DNA of 56,710 nucleotides from Desulfobacterales bacterium (GCA_030066785.1 JASJAZ010000006.1:67504-124213), one strand, 5' to 3'. Shown: positions 8,673 through 18,083, numbered from the stretch's first letter. Made by a program: numbers and translations. The notes: a model not told the origin generated them from the letters alone.

Positions 8673-10208
8673 TTAGTTAACCGCTTTATTACGGTCTAAA
8701 TTGCGATATTGAATCGCCTCTGAGATATGCTCAACCGACAAATGTTCATTGCCTTCCAGGTCGGCAATGGTTCTAGCAATTTTTAAAATTCGATTATAAG
8801 CCCGTGCTGATAGCCCCAGTTTATCAATCGCTGTTTCCAGGAGAGCGTTGGATCGACCATCAATTTGACAGTATTTTTTTATCTGGCGGCTACCCATTTG
8901 AGCATTACAATAGATTTTCAAATCTCCAAATCGCCGTACCTGATTCTGACGAGCACGCTCCACCCTGATTTGAATATTCTGCGATGATTCTGCTCTGGTG
9001 CGTTTAGCAAGCTCTTTATAGGGCACCGCTGGCACCTCGACGTGGATATCAATCCGATCCAATAAAGGACCGGATATTTTGGAACGGTAACGGTGAATCT
9101 GTTGATAGGTGCAGGTACAGGTATGCTTAGGGTCGGAATAATACCCACATGGGCAAGGGTTCATGGCCGCAACCAACATAAAACTGGATGGATAGGTGAC
9201 GGTTACCACCGCCCTTGAAATGGTAACCGCCAAATCTTCTAACGGTTGTCGCAACACCTCAAGTACATGTTTTTTAAATTCGGGCAGTTCATCCAAAAAA
9301 AGGACACCGTTATGGGCTAAACTAACCTCACCCGGCCTTGGGATATGGCCTCCTCCGATGAGACCGGCATCAGAGATGGTATGGTGGGGTGACCGGAAAG
9401 GACGGGTATTTAACAGTGCCTGGTCTGCTGGAAGCATGCCGACAACACTGTATATCTTGGTTGTTTCAATGGCCTCCTCAAAGGACAACGCCGGCAATAT
9501 AGTTGGCAGGCGTTTAGCTAACATGGTTTTACCCGATCCCGGGGGTCCGATCATAATCAAATTATGGCCACCAGCCGCAGCAATTTCCAGAGCACGCTTG
9601 ACATGTTCTTGGCCCAAAACGTCAGAGAAATCGACATCATAAAGAGCATCACGATGGAATAGCGCTGCAATATCGACCAACTCTTTCTTAATTCCAGCCT
9701 GATTGCGCAGAAAGTCTACCGCCTGACTCAAAGTTTTGACAGGAAAGGTTGAGACATCGGTTACCACTGACGCTTCGCAACGGTTGGCATGGGGCACAAT
9801 GATGCCGGTATAATTTCCCTGGCGTGCCGCCAAAGCCATTGACAAGGATCCATTAACAGGTTTGACACGCCCATCAAGGGACAATTCGCCCATAACAAGA
9901 TACTGTGCCAAGGTTTCCTGGGGAACTATTTCGGTCGCCGCCAGAATTCCCAAAGCCATGGGCAAATCAAATCCTGTGCCCTCTTTTTTTATATTCGCTG
10001 GTGCTAAATTGACTGTGATCCGATCATCGGGAAAATGGTAGCCAGAATTTTTAATGGCTGACTTGACCCTCTCTTTGCTTTCCTTGACAGCCGTTTCGGG
10101 CAGACCAACTGTTGTAAAATTAGGCAGTCCAGAGCTTATATCGACTTCAACTTCAATCAGATACGCTTCGATGCCAATTATGGCGCTACTTAAAACTTTG
10201 GACAGCAA
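8673..10208 (-). CDS. comM: YifB/ComM-family Mg-chelatase-like AAA+ ATPase
   Basis: This 511-residue cytoplasmic ATPase has the standard three-part layout: an N-terminal Lon-protease-like ChlI fold (residues 1-170), a central AAA+ domain with Walker A GPPGSGKTMLAKRL and Walker B VLFLDELPEF, and a C-terminal helical domain. ComM is a hexameric helicase that promotes branch migration during uptake and integration of transforming DNA. A cysteine-rich stretch NPCPCGYYSDPKHTCTCT follows the AAA core, as in the family. The start is TTG at 10208; GGAG lies eight bases ahead. The gene is divergent from lpxC. The length is normal. Confidence 0.93.
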   Translation of the reverse strand: MLSKVLSSAIIGIEAYLIEVEVDISSGLPNFTTVGLPETAVKESKERVKSAIKNSGYHFPDDRITVNLAPANIKKEGTGFDLPMALGILAATEIVPQETLAQYLVMGELSLDGRVKPVNGSLSMALAARQGNYTGIIVPHANRCEASVVTDVSTFPVKTLSQAVDFLRNQAGIKKELVDIAALFHRDALYDVDFSDVLGQEHVKRALEIAAAGGHNLIMIGPPGSGKTMLAKRLPTILPALSFEEAIETTKIYSVVGMLPADQALLNTRPFRSPHHTISDAGLIGGGHIPRPGEVSLAHNGVLFLDELPEFKKHVLEVLRQPLEDLAVTISRAVVTVTYPSSFMLVAAMNPCPCGYYSDPKHTCTCTYQQIHRYRSKISGPLLDRIDIHVEVPAVPYKELAKRTRAESSQNIQIRVERARQNQVRRFGDLKIYCNAQMGSRQIKKYCQIDGRSNALLETAIDKLGLSARAYNRILKIARTIADLEGNEHLSVEHISEAIQYRNLDRNKAVN

Positions 10209-10397
10209 CCCTAGTCTCCATAAAATGGTTTATGCGGTTTTCGGCATTTCATAACAAATAGTGGCGCTGAGGACAACATCCATACTTCAGTTGCAAAGCG
10301 CGATAAATCAAACGCAGGTGAAAATTCACAAATCCTTTTTATTAATCCATTTTTCAGTTAAGTTAAAGAGGTGCTAAGTCGGCATAAAAATTAATAG

Positions 10398-10425
10398 TTG
10401 ATTTAATTTCAGAATGTTATATAAA
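10398..10425 (+). promoter_or_regulatory. Candidate lpxC promoter
   Basis: TTGATT (10398-10403) and TATAAA (10420-10425) are separated by 16 bases and lie about 60 bases before the lpxC start, matching a sigma-70-type promoter. The region is AT-rich, so a chance match is possible. Confidence 0.4.
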
Positions 10426-10460
10426 ATTAGATTGTTTAGATCCAATGACATTTAACCTTA

Positions 10461-10477
10461 TCGGTATCTTTTACCGA
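10461..10477 (+). promoter_or_regulatory. Leader hairpin in front of lpxC
   Basis: TCGGTA (10461-10466) and TACCGA (10472-10477) form a perfect 6-bp stem with a 5-base loop, ending 10 bases before the lpxC ATG. This is where a ribosome binding site would be expected, and none is visible. The element may be an RNA structure controlling translation or a DNA operator; neither is shown. Confidence 0.4.
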
Positions 10478-10487
10478 ACTAAAAAAT

Positions 10488-11384
10488 ATGCACTATCAAC
10501 AGCGAACATTGGCCAGGTCCTTTCGATGCGAAGGGACTGGCGTACATTCCGGCAAAAAAGTCCGCCTAAAAATAAAACCAGCGCCTGTAAATCATGGTAT
10601 TAAATTTGTGCGGACCGATCTCCCCAGTCAGCCAAGCATCAATGCCCATTTCAACAATGTGGTGGATACAAGTCTCGCAACTGTTATTGGCGACAATGGT
10701 GTCATCGTATCGACAATCGAACATCTCATGGCCTGCTTCTATGGATTAGCCATCGATAATGCTATTGTAGAGGTGGATGCTTATGAAATTCCTATTATGG
10801 ATGGTAGTGCGCAGCCGTTTGCCGCATTAATTAAATCAGCCGGTGTTCAAAACCAAGATGGACCAAAATTTTTTATAGTACTTAAAGAACCAATTACATT
10901 TTCAGACAATGGGGCATCGGTATGCGCTTATCCTGCCTCTCAATTTAAGATTACATGTAAAATTAATTACAACCATCCATTAATCAGTAACCAGACATTT
11001 AGCTTTGAGTTTTCCGAAAACGCATTTGAAGAAGAAATATGTCGCGCCCGTACCTTCGGTTTTTTAGCCGAAATTGAATTGTTAAAAAAATATGGATTAG
11101 CTAAAGGTGGCTCACTGGATAATGCCATTGTGATTGATAAAGATAACATTATTAACAAACAAGGGCTACGATATCCTGATGAATTTGTACGCCATAAAAT
11201 CCTCGATTGCCTTGGCGATTTTTCGTTGTTAGGCATGCCGATCATATGCCACGTTATTGCGACAAAATCGGGCCATATGTTTAACCATGCATTTCTCAAA
11301 AAACTTTTTAGTCAAAAACAGTCATGGGAAACCCGTTCCTTTGAAGAATGTTACCCTCATTGTGAGATTGCATCGATTTCTTAA
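10488..11384 (+). CDS. lpxC: UDP-3-O-acyl-N-acetylglucosamine deacetylase LpxC
   Basis: LpxC catalyses the committed step of lipid A synthesis, zinc-dependent deacetylation of UDP-3-O-acyl-GlcNAc, in the cytoplasm. The 298-residue protein is full length. The zinc ligands expected for the family are visible: His79 in STIEHLMA, and His236 and Asp240 in RHKILDCLGD. The general acid/base residues are Glu78 and His263 (SGHMFNH). The EGTGVHSGKKV motif near the N-terminus is typical. The gene shows the organism makes lipid A. It is divergent from comM, is followed by the DUF4390-NtrYX genes, and has an unusual leader hairpin instead of an obvious ribosome binding site. Confidence 0.95.
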   Translation: MHYQQRTLARSFRCEGTGVHSGKKVRLKIKPAPVNHGIKFVRTDLPSQPSINAHFNNVVDTSLATVIGDNGVIVSTIEHLMACFYGLAIDNAIVEVDAYEIPIMDGSAQPFAALIKSAGVQNQDGPKFFIVLKEPITFSDNGASVCAYPASQFKITCKINYNHPLISNQTFSFEFSENAFEEEICRARTFGFLAEIELLKKYGLAKGGSLDNAIVIDKDNIINKQGLRYPDEFVRHKILDCLGDFSLLGMPIICHVIATKSGHMFNHAFLKKLFSQKQSWETRSFEECYPHCEIASIS

Positions 11385-11497
11385 ACAGTTGATAGGGTTT
11401 TTGGCATATATTTTCTAGCCTTTTAGGCGATGGATCCTCTTGCTCATATTGCCGATAATTCGATGCCGCCAAATAGATATGGTGTCAATTTTTTAAG

Positions 11498-12076
11498 ATG
11501 CTGACTCGCAATCACCGTACATTATCTGCATTTTCGCTCATTCTTTTTTTTTGTCTAATCCTGCCGTCAACACTGTTTGGCGCTCAGGAAGCCCGCCTAA
11601 CCAATCTGATCGTCACAAATACACGCGATAACTTACTACTGTATCTTAATGTCGAAGGCGCCTTTCAAGACAAAATGAAAGAGGCAATTCTCAGTGGCGT
11701 GCCGACAACTTTTTCATTTTTAATATCACTTAACAGCACACGCAATTTTTGGCTTGATAAAAAAATAGCTGACATCCGACTTGCGCATACCATTAAATAT
11801 GACAATCTCAAAAAAGAATTCTCCGTAAATCGATCCTGGGACAATCAAAATCCTTACATTACCCAATCTTTTGAAAAGGCACAAAAACGAATGACCGAAA
11901 TTGACAGTCTGCCTGTGATTGCACTTAAAGATTTAGAGAGAGGTCGTCAATATCAGATTAGAGCTAAGGCTGAGCTTAACAAATTAACCCTGCCCTTTTA
12001 TCTCCATTATGTTCTTTTCGTTGTTTCACTGTGGGACTTTGAAACTGATTGGTACACGATTGACTTTATTTACTAG
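11498..12076 (+). CDS. DUF4390 exported protein
   Basis: This 192-residue protein has a Sec signal peptide (residues 1-30, hydrophobic core AFSLILFFCLILPSTLFG, likely cut before AQEARL) and a mature domain of DUF4390 type. The body is predicted to be beta-rich, and no catalytic motif is visible. The gene lies just upstream of ntrY-ntrX, 44 bases before ntrY. To my knowledge this DUF4390-NtrYX order recurs in other proteobacteria. A periplasmic partner or ligand-sensing accessory of the NtrY kinase is a reasonable guess, but function is unknown. Confidence 0.75.
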   Translation: MLTRNHRTLSAFSLILFFCLILPSTLFGAQEARLTNLIVTNTRDNLLLYLNVEGAFQDKMKEAILSGVPTTFSFLISLNSTRNFWLDKKIADIRLAHTIKYDNLKKEFSVNRSWDNQNPYITQSFEKAQKRMTEIDSLPVIALKDLERGRQYQIRAKAELNKLTLPFYLHYVLFVVSLWDFETDWYTIDFIY

Positions 12077-12120
12077 CACAAATTCTGTATGCGATTTCCC
12101 CTTATCTTTAGTACATTACT

Positions 12121-14343
12121 ATGATTAAAATATCTTCAACCAATCTATCGGAGCGCGAACGCAAAACACGGAAACGGGAAGTCATTGTTATTGTCGTGGT
12201 TTTAATTCTCGTGCCCCTGCTAACCTTTATCGGAAGCAAAGCCGTTCATTTTGGTACTGATGTCCCCGTTTCAAATACGATTTTACTGTTCATCCTCATA
12301 AACATTAATTTGCTGCTGCTTGTTTTATTAATCTACTTGACCTTTAAAAATCTGGTAAAACTATTTTATGAACGCAGGCGAAAAGTGTTGGGGTCCAAAC
12401 TTCGCATCAAACTGGTCCTTGCCTTTACGACCCTAACATTGCTTCCGACCACCATCCTTTTCTTTTTTTCGATTAATTTTATTACTGCCAGCATAAAATT
12501 CTGGTTCAATGCGCCTGTGGATCAAGCTTTGGAAAATTCATTGCGCGTCGGAAGAAAAATCTATGAATTTGCTGAAGAAGATAATCAATATTTTTTAGAA
12601 AGGATTGCCTATCAGATCAAAAAGAAGAATTTCCTCTTGCCCGAAAACAGAAACGCCTTATCCCGTTATATCCGTATTGTCCAGGTTGAGTTTAACTTTC
12701 ATGCGGTTGAAATTTACGACGGCAATGCCTATCGCCTCACTTTTGCCTTGTCTTCAGATTTTGAAAATCAACCTCTGGCAGCCATCGCTACGGATAACTT
12801 CCGAACAAAGATGACCACTAACCATACAATTACTCGGGCAGTCAATCAAGGCGAACTAGTTCGAACGATTGGTACCGTTCCCTACGGCGTTAGACCTATT
12901 GAAGCAAGCGGTTTCGTGGTGCTGAATCAGTTGATTCCAAAAGAATTAGCCGCTAACATGGAATCTATTGTTAGGGGGTTTGAAGAATATCAGCAAATCA
13001 AACTGTTAAAAGAGCCTGTAAAGGTTACCTATTATATGACCCTATCAATCGTCGCTCTGTTGGTTCTTTTCACGGCTATCTGGTTTGGCTTCTATTTTGC
13101 CAAATCGATAACAGTTCCCCTCCTGAACCTAGCGGAAGGTACGCGTCAAGTGGCTGAAGGCAATCTCAACTTTTCTATCGATGCCATACCCGACGATGAA
13201 ATTGGCAGTTTAGTCGAATCATTTAATCAAATGACGCAGGACCTTCGTCATAATCGTAAACAGCTTGAATTTTCGGCACTTAAATTGCGTGACCAGAATA
13301 TTGAAATAGAGGAACGGCGTCAGTACATGGAGATTGTTTTAAAAAATGTCTCGACAGGGGTCATCTCCATGGACGCAAATGGGATTATTTTAACCATTAA
13401 TAAAGCCGCCGAAAAAATGCTGCAAATTCAAGCTCACAACATTTTAAATCGACAATATGACCTCGTTTTAAAAGGTAAATACTTGAAATTAGCTCAACAA
13501 ATTTTAATGCGCTTGTTCCAATTCAATGAAGATGAAGTTATTCAATCTGCACGGATCAAGGTTAGAGACATATTGAAAAGTTTCTTGATTCACGCCAATG
13601 CCTTGCGCGATGACACGGGAAATAATGTCGGTGTGGTTGTTGTTCTCGATGATCTGACCGAACTTGAAAAGGCTCAACGTGTTGCCGCATGGCGCGAAGT
13701 GGCCCGCCGGGTCGCTCATGAGGTCAAGAATCCATTAACGCCAATCACCTTATCAGCACAGCGTTTAAAACGGAAATACTCAAAAATCGTGAATGAACCC
13801 GTTTTCGATGAATGTACTCGTATGATTATCGATCATGTAGAACTTATTCGAAATTTGGTAAATGAGTTCTCGGCCTACGCACGCTTTCCGGCCGCGCAAC
13901 CGCAGCAGTGCAATCTGAACAACATTATCGAAGAAACCATCGCTCTTTATCGTGAGGGGCATGAAAATATTTTATTTACGGTTGAGCTGGATGACAGTAT
14001 ACCCTATGTGAGCCTTGACCGTCAGCATTTAAAACAGGCCCTAATCAATCTTGTCGATAACGCGGTGTCGGCTATTCAATCCCAAGGAAACATTGAACTC
14101 CGAACTAAATATGACAGCACGGCCAAACTGATTAGAATCGAGATCATAGATGACGGTCCGGGTATTGCTGAGCCTGCTAGGCAACGATTGTTTGAGCCCA
14201 ATTTTTCGACCAAAAAAACTGGCTCTGGCATTGGACTTACAATTGTTAACAGCATCATCACCGATCACGATGGCAAGATCCATGCAATGAAAAATGAACC
14301 GCAGGGAGCTCGGTTTATTATCGAACTGCCGGCCAAAATATAA
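12121..14343 (+). CDS. ntrY: NtrY-like membrane sensor histidine kinase
   Basis: This 740-residue kinase has the NtrY layout. Three hydrophobic helices lie at about 21-41, 52-74 and 97-119, followed by a periplasmic sensor segment to about 300, a fourth helix at 305-327, HAMP at 328-380, PAS at 405-515, and a HisKA domain with the phosphorylated His533 in ARRVAHEVKNPLTPI. The C-terminal ATPase domain has the N box NLVDNAVSAI, G1 DDGPGIA and G2 GSGIGL. The partner is the response regulator encoded 157 bases downstream. NtrYX systems are known to sense envelope, redox or nitrogen cues depending on the organism; the signal here is unknown. Confidence 0.9.
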   Translation: MIKISSTNLSERERKTRKREVIVIVVVLILVPLLTFIGSKAVHFGTDVPVSNTILLFILININLLLLVLLIYLTFKNLVKLFYERRRKVLGSKLRIKLVLAFTTLTLLPTTILFFFSINFITASIKFWFNAPVDQALENSLRVGRKIYEFAEEDNQYFLERIAYQIKKKNFLLPENRNALSRYIRIVQVEFNFHAVEIYDGNAYRLTFALSSDFENQPLAAIATDNFRTKMTTNHTITRAVNQGELVRTIGTVPYGVRPIEASGFVVLNQLIPKELAANMESIVRGFEEYQQIKLLKEPVKVTYYMTLSIVALLVLFTAIWFGFYFAKSITVPLLNLAEGTRQVAEGNLNFSIDAIPDDEIGSLVESFNQMTQDLRHNRKQLEFSALKLRDQNIEIEERRQYMEIVLKNVSTGVISMDANGIILTINKAAEKMLQIQAHNILNRQYDLVLKGKYLKLAQQILMRLFQFNEDEVIQSARIKVRDILKSFLIHANALRDDTGNNVGVVVVLDDLTELEKAQRVAAWREVARRVAHEVKNPLTPITLSAQRLKRKYSKIVNEPVFDECTRMIIDHVELIRNLVNEFSAYARFPAAQPQQCNLNNIIEETIALYREGHENILFTVELDDSIPYVSLDRQHLKQALINLVDNAVSAIQSQGNIELRTKYDSTAKLIRIEIIDDGPGIAEPARQRLFEPNFSTKKTGSGIGLTIVNSIITDHDGKIHAMKNEPQGARFIIELPAKI

Positions 14344-14500
14344 ATACTTTTCACCGGTACAGCGATGAAGTTTAAATGAATATAGACTGAAACCAAGTCC
14401 CCGTCTGCAAAAAAATAAATTGTTACAGATTACCCTATATCCTATGCGCTAAAAGGATTTTAACCCTACCGATATCCAAATGCTGTAAAGGAACTAATTC

Positions 14501-15862
14501 ATGTATCCATCCGTTTTAATTGTGGATGATGAACCCTCAATTTTGCAGTCTTTAAGCGGCATTCTTTCAGATGAAGGTTTTGAAACCATAACCGCGGCAA
14601 ATGGTTATGAAGCTCTTCAGCGAATCAGCGCAGAATCGCCGGACCTTGTGCTGCTGGATATTTGGATGCCTGGCATTGACGGCATTGAAACATTAAAAGA
14701 GATTAAAAAAGATCATCCCTGGACCCAGGTTATTATTATTACCGGGCATGGCACCATCGATACCGCCGTTCAGGCAACGAAGCTTGGCGCTTACGATTTT
14801 ATTGAAAAGCCACTCTCAATTGAAAAAGTAATTGTTGCGATCAACAATGCACTTAATTTTAGAAAGCTTTCAGAAGAAATTATATATTTACGCAAAAAGA
14901 CAATTGAAAAGCATTCCATCAGCGGACAAAGCGATCTTATTAAGTCATTAAAAATGAAAATCGAAGCAGCGGCTCCCACAGACAGCTGGGTTTTAATAAG
15001 AGGAGAAAACGGCACCGGCAAAGAGCTTGTAGCACGAACCATTCACCAATTAAGTGTGCGCGCTGATCAAACAATGATTGATGTAAGTTGTGCCGCGATT
15101 CCAGAAGAAGCGATCGAAAGTGAATTATTCGGCCATGAAAAGGGTGCCTTTCCTAGTGCCTCTTCAAAGAAGCGGGGTAAATTTGAACTGGCCAATAAGA
15201 GTACGATCTTCTTTGATGAAATTGCCGATATGAGCTTAAAAACACAATCAAAAATTTTACGAACGCTGCAAGAGGGCAAGTTTCAAAGGGTGGGGGGCCA
15301 GCGCGAAATTATTATCGATGTCCGCGTAATTGCCACTACCAATAAAAATATGGAAGAAGAAATAGCAGAGGGCCGCTTCAGGGAGGATTTATTTTACCGT
15401 TTAAATGTCATACCCATAGAAGTTCCGCCTCTTCGAGATCGGATTGAAGATCTCTTCATATTAGTCAATTCATTTTTGGCCGAAACCGCAGATTACAATC
15501 GAACCAAGCCTAAGCAAATGGCACCTGATGCCATCGAGCTACTTAAACAGTATCAATGGCCAGGAAATGTACGCGAGCTCAAAAATCTAGTTGAGCGTCT
15601 TTCGATTATGGCAGAAAAAGATACAATTGAAGCTTTGGATTTACCGGAACCCTACAATCAGTTTAAACTAAAAACTGATAGTTATTTCAACCATCAACTG
15701 CTTAATATTGACAACCTGAAAGAGGCACGCAAAGTTTTTGAGAAAGAATTCATCAAGCATAGTCTTCTTAAAAATGAGAACAATATCCGCAAAACTGCCG
15801 ATGCGATAGGCATAGATCGAAGTTCTTTGCATAAGAAAATTAAAAAATTGGGCCTAAATTAA
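14501..15862 (+). CDS. ntrX: NtrX-like response regulator with a degenerate GAFTGA loop
   Basis: This 453-residue protein has a receiver domain (residues 3-120; phosphoacceptor Asp53, conserved Lys103), a central AAA+ domain and a Fis-type HTH (NNIRKTADAIGIDRSSLHKKI). The AAA+ domain keeps Walker A GENGTGKE, Walker B IFFDEI and the arginine-finger region RFREDLFYRLN. The sigma-54-contacting L1 loop, GAFTGA in classical activators, reads GAFPSA (residues 215-220). It should therefore still bind and hydrolyse ATP but is unlikely to activate sigma-54 polymerase, and may act through sigma-70 or as a repressor. The start ATG follows AAGGA. It forms a two-component pair with the upstream kinase. 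Confidence 0.9.
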   Translation: MYPSVLIVDDEPSILQSLSGILSDEGFETITAANGYEALQRISAESPDLVLLDIWMPGIDGIETLKEIKKDHPWTQVIIITGHGTIDTAVQATKLGAYDFIEKPLSIEKVIVAINNALNFRKLSEEIIYLRKKTIEKHSISGQSDLIKSLKMKIEAAAPTDSWVLIRGENGTGKELVARTIHQLSVRADQTMIDVSCAAIPEEAIESELFGHEKGAFPSASSKKRGKFELANKSTIFFDEIADMSLKTQSKILRTLQEGKFQRVGGQREIIIDVRVIATTNKNMEEEIAEGRFREDLFYRLNVIPIEVPPLRDRIEDLFILVNSFLAETADYNRTKPKQMAPDAIELLKQYQWPGNVRELKNLVERLSIMAEKDTIEALDLPEPYNQFKLKTDSYFNHQLLNIDNLKEARKVFEKEFIKHSLLKNENNIRKTADAIGIDRSSLHKKIKKLGLN

Positions 15863-16005
15863 GTCCAAGTTTAATGAATGCCGACACCAAAAATGAGCAA
15901 CAATAATTGTCAATCAATCTAATCTCTATTTGATCGATAGGCACTGGAGTTGATGTCTACGGCATTAGCCGTTTAAGATCTAACCATGCAGAAAAGGCCC
16001 TCGCT

Positions 16006-16560
16006 TTGCGTATAATCGGAGGCGATTTAAAAGGGAAAAAACTTGCAGCCCCAAAGGGCACAGATATTCGCCCCTCTGCTGATCGTCTGCGCGAAGCGGT
16101 TTTTAACATCCTAGCCAACAGTCTTCAGGGTGCAACGGTTCTTGACTTGTTTGCCGGAACGGGCGCATTTGGCATTGAGGCACTCAGTCGCGGCGCAATT
16201 TATTCAGTATTCATTGATAATAAGAAAAAGGCGCTTGCCCTGCTAAACCGTAATATATTTGCCTGCAAACTTAATGGCCAAAGCCGTATTATTCAATGGG
16301 ATATAACTAAAAACATCAACTGTATTCAAGATCACCAGCCACCATTTGATGTTGTGTTTATGGATCCACCATACGAGCGCGGAAACTTAGCAAAAGCACT
16401 ACTTCAATTGCATTTGAGTCGATCACTGAATCAAGGCGCCCGAGTTATTGTAGAGCATTCCATCAATGAAGCTTTACCCGCGGACTTAAGAGGTTTTGTA
16501 TTCGATGATCGACGACGATATGGAAAAACACTTGTTACGTTTTTAACGAACGTGATATGA
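16006..16560 (+). CDS. rsmD: 16S rRNA (guanine966-N2)-methyltransferase RsmD
   Basis: This 184-residue SAM-dependent methyltransferase modifies G966 of 16S rRNA. The SAM-binding motif I is VLDLFAGTGAFGIEAL and the catalytic motif IV is DPPY (MDPPYERG). The N-terminus MRIIGGDLKGKKL matches the family, which fixes the start at a TTG codon (16006) with AAGG seven bases upstream; the nearby ATG at 15986 is out of frame. It is followed after 30 bases by coaD, the usual rsmD-coaD pairing. Length is normal. Confidence 0.93.
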   Translation: MRIIGGDLKGKKLAAPKGTDIRPSADRLREAVFNILANSLQGATVLDLFAGTGAFGIEALSRGAIYSVFIDNKKKALALLNRNIFACKLNGQSRIIQWDITKNINCIQDHQPPFDVVFMDPPYERGNLAKALLQLHLSRSLNQGARVIVEHSINEALPADLRGFVFDDRRRYGKTLVTFLTNVI

Positions 16561-16590
16561 GGCGGACAACTGCCAAGGGTCTTGTTATCG

Positions 16591-17088
16591 ATGAAAAAAT
16601 TAGCAATATATCCGGGTTCATTTGATCCCATAACCAACGGTCACATAGATATCCTCGAACGCGGATGCAAAATCTTTGATAAAGTCATCGTTGCCATTTT
16701 GCACAATCCCGATAAAGCGGCACTTTTTACGGTTGAAGAGCGGATAGCGATGCTGGAAATTAGTTTAAATAAATTTAAAAATATTGAAATCGATACATTT
16801 GATGGCCTCCTTGTTGATTATGCCGTGAAAAAAAATGCCGATGCCATCTTAAGAGGAATGCGAGCTGTGTCTGATTTCGAATATGAATTTCAAATGGCCC
16901 TTATGAATCGTCGGCTGAATCGAGATATCCAAACCGTATTTCTAATTACCGGACTGCGCTGGATTTTTACAAGTTCCTCAATCATTAAAGAGGCTGCCCG
17001 TTTTGGGGGCAATATTGACGGTATGGCACCGGAAGTTGTCTGCAAAAAACTAAAAGAAAAATTCGACCTTACACCCCCCTCGACTTAA
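16591..17088 (+). CDS. coaD: Pantetheine-phosphate adenylyltransferase
   Basis: CoaD transfers AMP from ATP to 4'-phosphopantetheine, the penultimate step of coenzyme A synthesis. The 165-residue protein starts MKKLAIYPGSFDPITNGHID, carrying the nucleotidyltransferase (T/H)xGH motif as NGH (His18). RGMRAVSDFEYEFQMALMNR and the C-terminal TSSSIIKEAARFGG loop (usually SSTxVRE) are also typical. An in-frame TTG lies three codons earlier, but the ATG at 16591 matches the family start, with AAGGG about 11 bases ahead. The LysR gene begins one base after the stop, so both are likely cotranscribed. Confidence 0.95.
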   Translation: MKKLAIYPGSFDPITNGHIDILERGCKIFDKVIVAILHNPDKAALFTVEERIAMLEISLNKFKNIEIDTFDGLLVDYAVKKNADAILRGMRAVSDFEYEFQMALMNRRLNRDIQTVFLITGLRWIFTSSSIIKEAARFGGNIDGMAPEVVCKKLKEKFDLTPPST

Positions 17089-17089
17089 C

Positions 17090-17992
17090 ATGGACTTGTG
17101 GCAACTCAACATTTTCTGTAAAGTTGTTGAACTACGAAGTTTTTCTAAAGCCGGCAAAATCGTCCATTTATCACAGCCTACCATTAGCAGCCACATCAAA
17201 GACCTTGAAAATCATTTCGGTTGCCGCCTTATAGATCGCCTTGCCCGGGCGGCCATTCCAACCAAAGCGGGTGAATTGCTTTACGGCTATGCACGCCGAC
17301 TGACCAAACTAAAAAACGACATGGAAACAGCCTTATCCGATTTTCAAGGTCTCATCAAAGGTCACCTTTTGATTGGTGGCAGCACCATTCCAGGTGTTTA
17401 TTTTTTACCACGTATTATTGGCGTCTTCACAACTCGGTTTCCGGAAGTTTCAATTTCACTAAAAATCAGTGATACGGATGGCGTTATTAATCACATCTTG
17501 GCGGGCGAGTTAGAAATAGGTGTGGTCGGCTCCAAAACGAAAGATAAGCATATTTTGCAGCATCGATTAATGGAAGATGAAATGCGTTTAATTGTACCGG
17601 CGACCCACAAATGGGTTGAGAAAAAGCAAGTAGACCTGAAAATGCTTTGCAGCGAACCTTTCATCATCCGCGAAAAAGGATCGGGCACGCGCAAATCCAT
17701 GGTTCAAAAACTTGGCCAAAAAGGTGTTGCCTTAAATTCTCTTAATATTATTGCCGAAATGGGAAGCACGGAAGCCGTATGTCAAGGTATCAAAAATGGT
17801 GTCGGCATCTCTATTTTATCGGTAATTGCAGTTGCGGAAGAGTTAAACTCCGGTAAACTAAAAGCCATTGACCTCAAAGGGATTAAATTCATCCGCCATT
17901 TTTATTTAACCCATCATTCGCGCCGCAGCATTTCACCTTTAGCAATGACCTTCGCCGATTTTTTAAGAAATGAATTGCATGCCTTCACATAG
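17090..17992 (+). CDS. LysR-family regulator, selenium-metabolism-associated type
   Basis: This 300-residue regulator has the LysR winged HTH at residues 1-60 (LSQPTISSHIKDLENHFGCRLIDR) and a periplasmic-binding-protein-like effector domain from about 90 to 295. The opening MDLWQLNIFCKVVELRSFSKA and the STIPGVYFLP segment resemble the LysR group often annotated as selenium-metabolism-associated in sulfate reducers; I rely on memory for that name. No selenoprotein or sel gene is in the window. The gene is joined to coaD by a one-base gap, and nrdJ starts 91 bases downstream. Effector and targets are unknown. Confidence 0.8.
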   Translation: MDLWQLNIFCKVVELRSFSKAGKIVHLSQPTISSHIKDLENHFGCRLIDRLARAAIPTKAGELLYGYARRLTKLKNDMETALSDFQGLIKGHLLIGGSTIPGVYFLPRIIGVFTTRFPEVSISLKISDTDGVINHILAGELEIGVVGSKTKDKHILQHRLMEDEMRLIVPATHKWVEKKQVDLKMLCSEPFIIREKGSGTRKSMVQKLGQKGVALNSLNIIAEMGSTEAVCQGIKNGVGISILSVIAVAEELNSGKLKAIDLKGIKFIRHFYLTHHSRRSISPLAMTFADFLRNELHAFT

Positions 17993-18083
17993 TTCATATT
18001 TTAGTGGCTGTGGAATACAAATGGCAACTTAACCTTAATTTTTAATAGACACCTAAACTGAAATAATTAAGACGCTTTATAAA

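Noticed and set aside
17993-18083. Cobalamin riboswitch upstream of nrdJ
   Set aside because: The gap is only 91 bases, too short, and no B12-box-like sequence is present.
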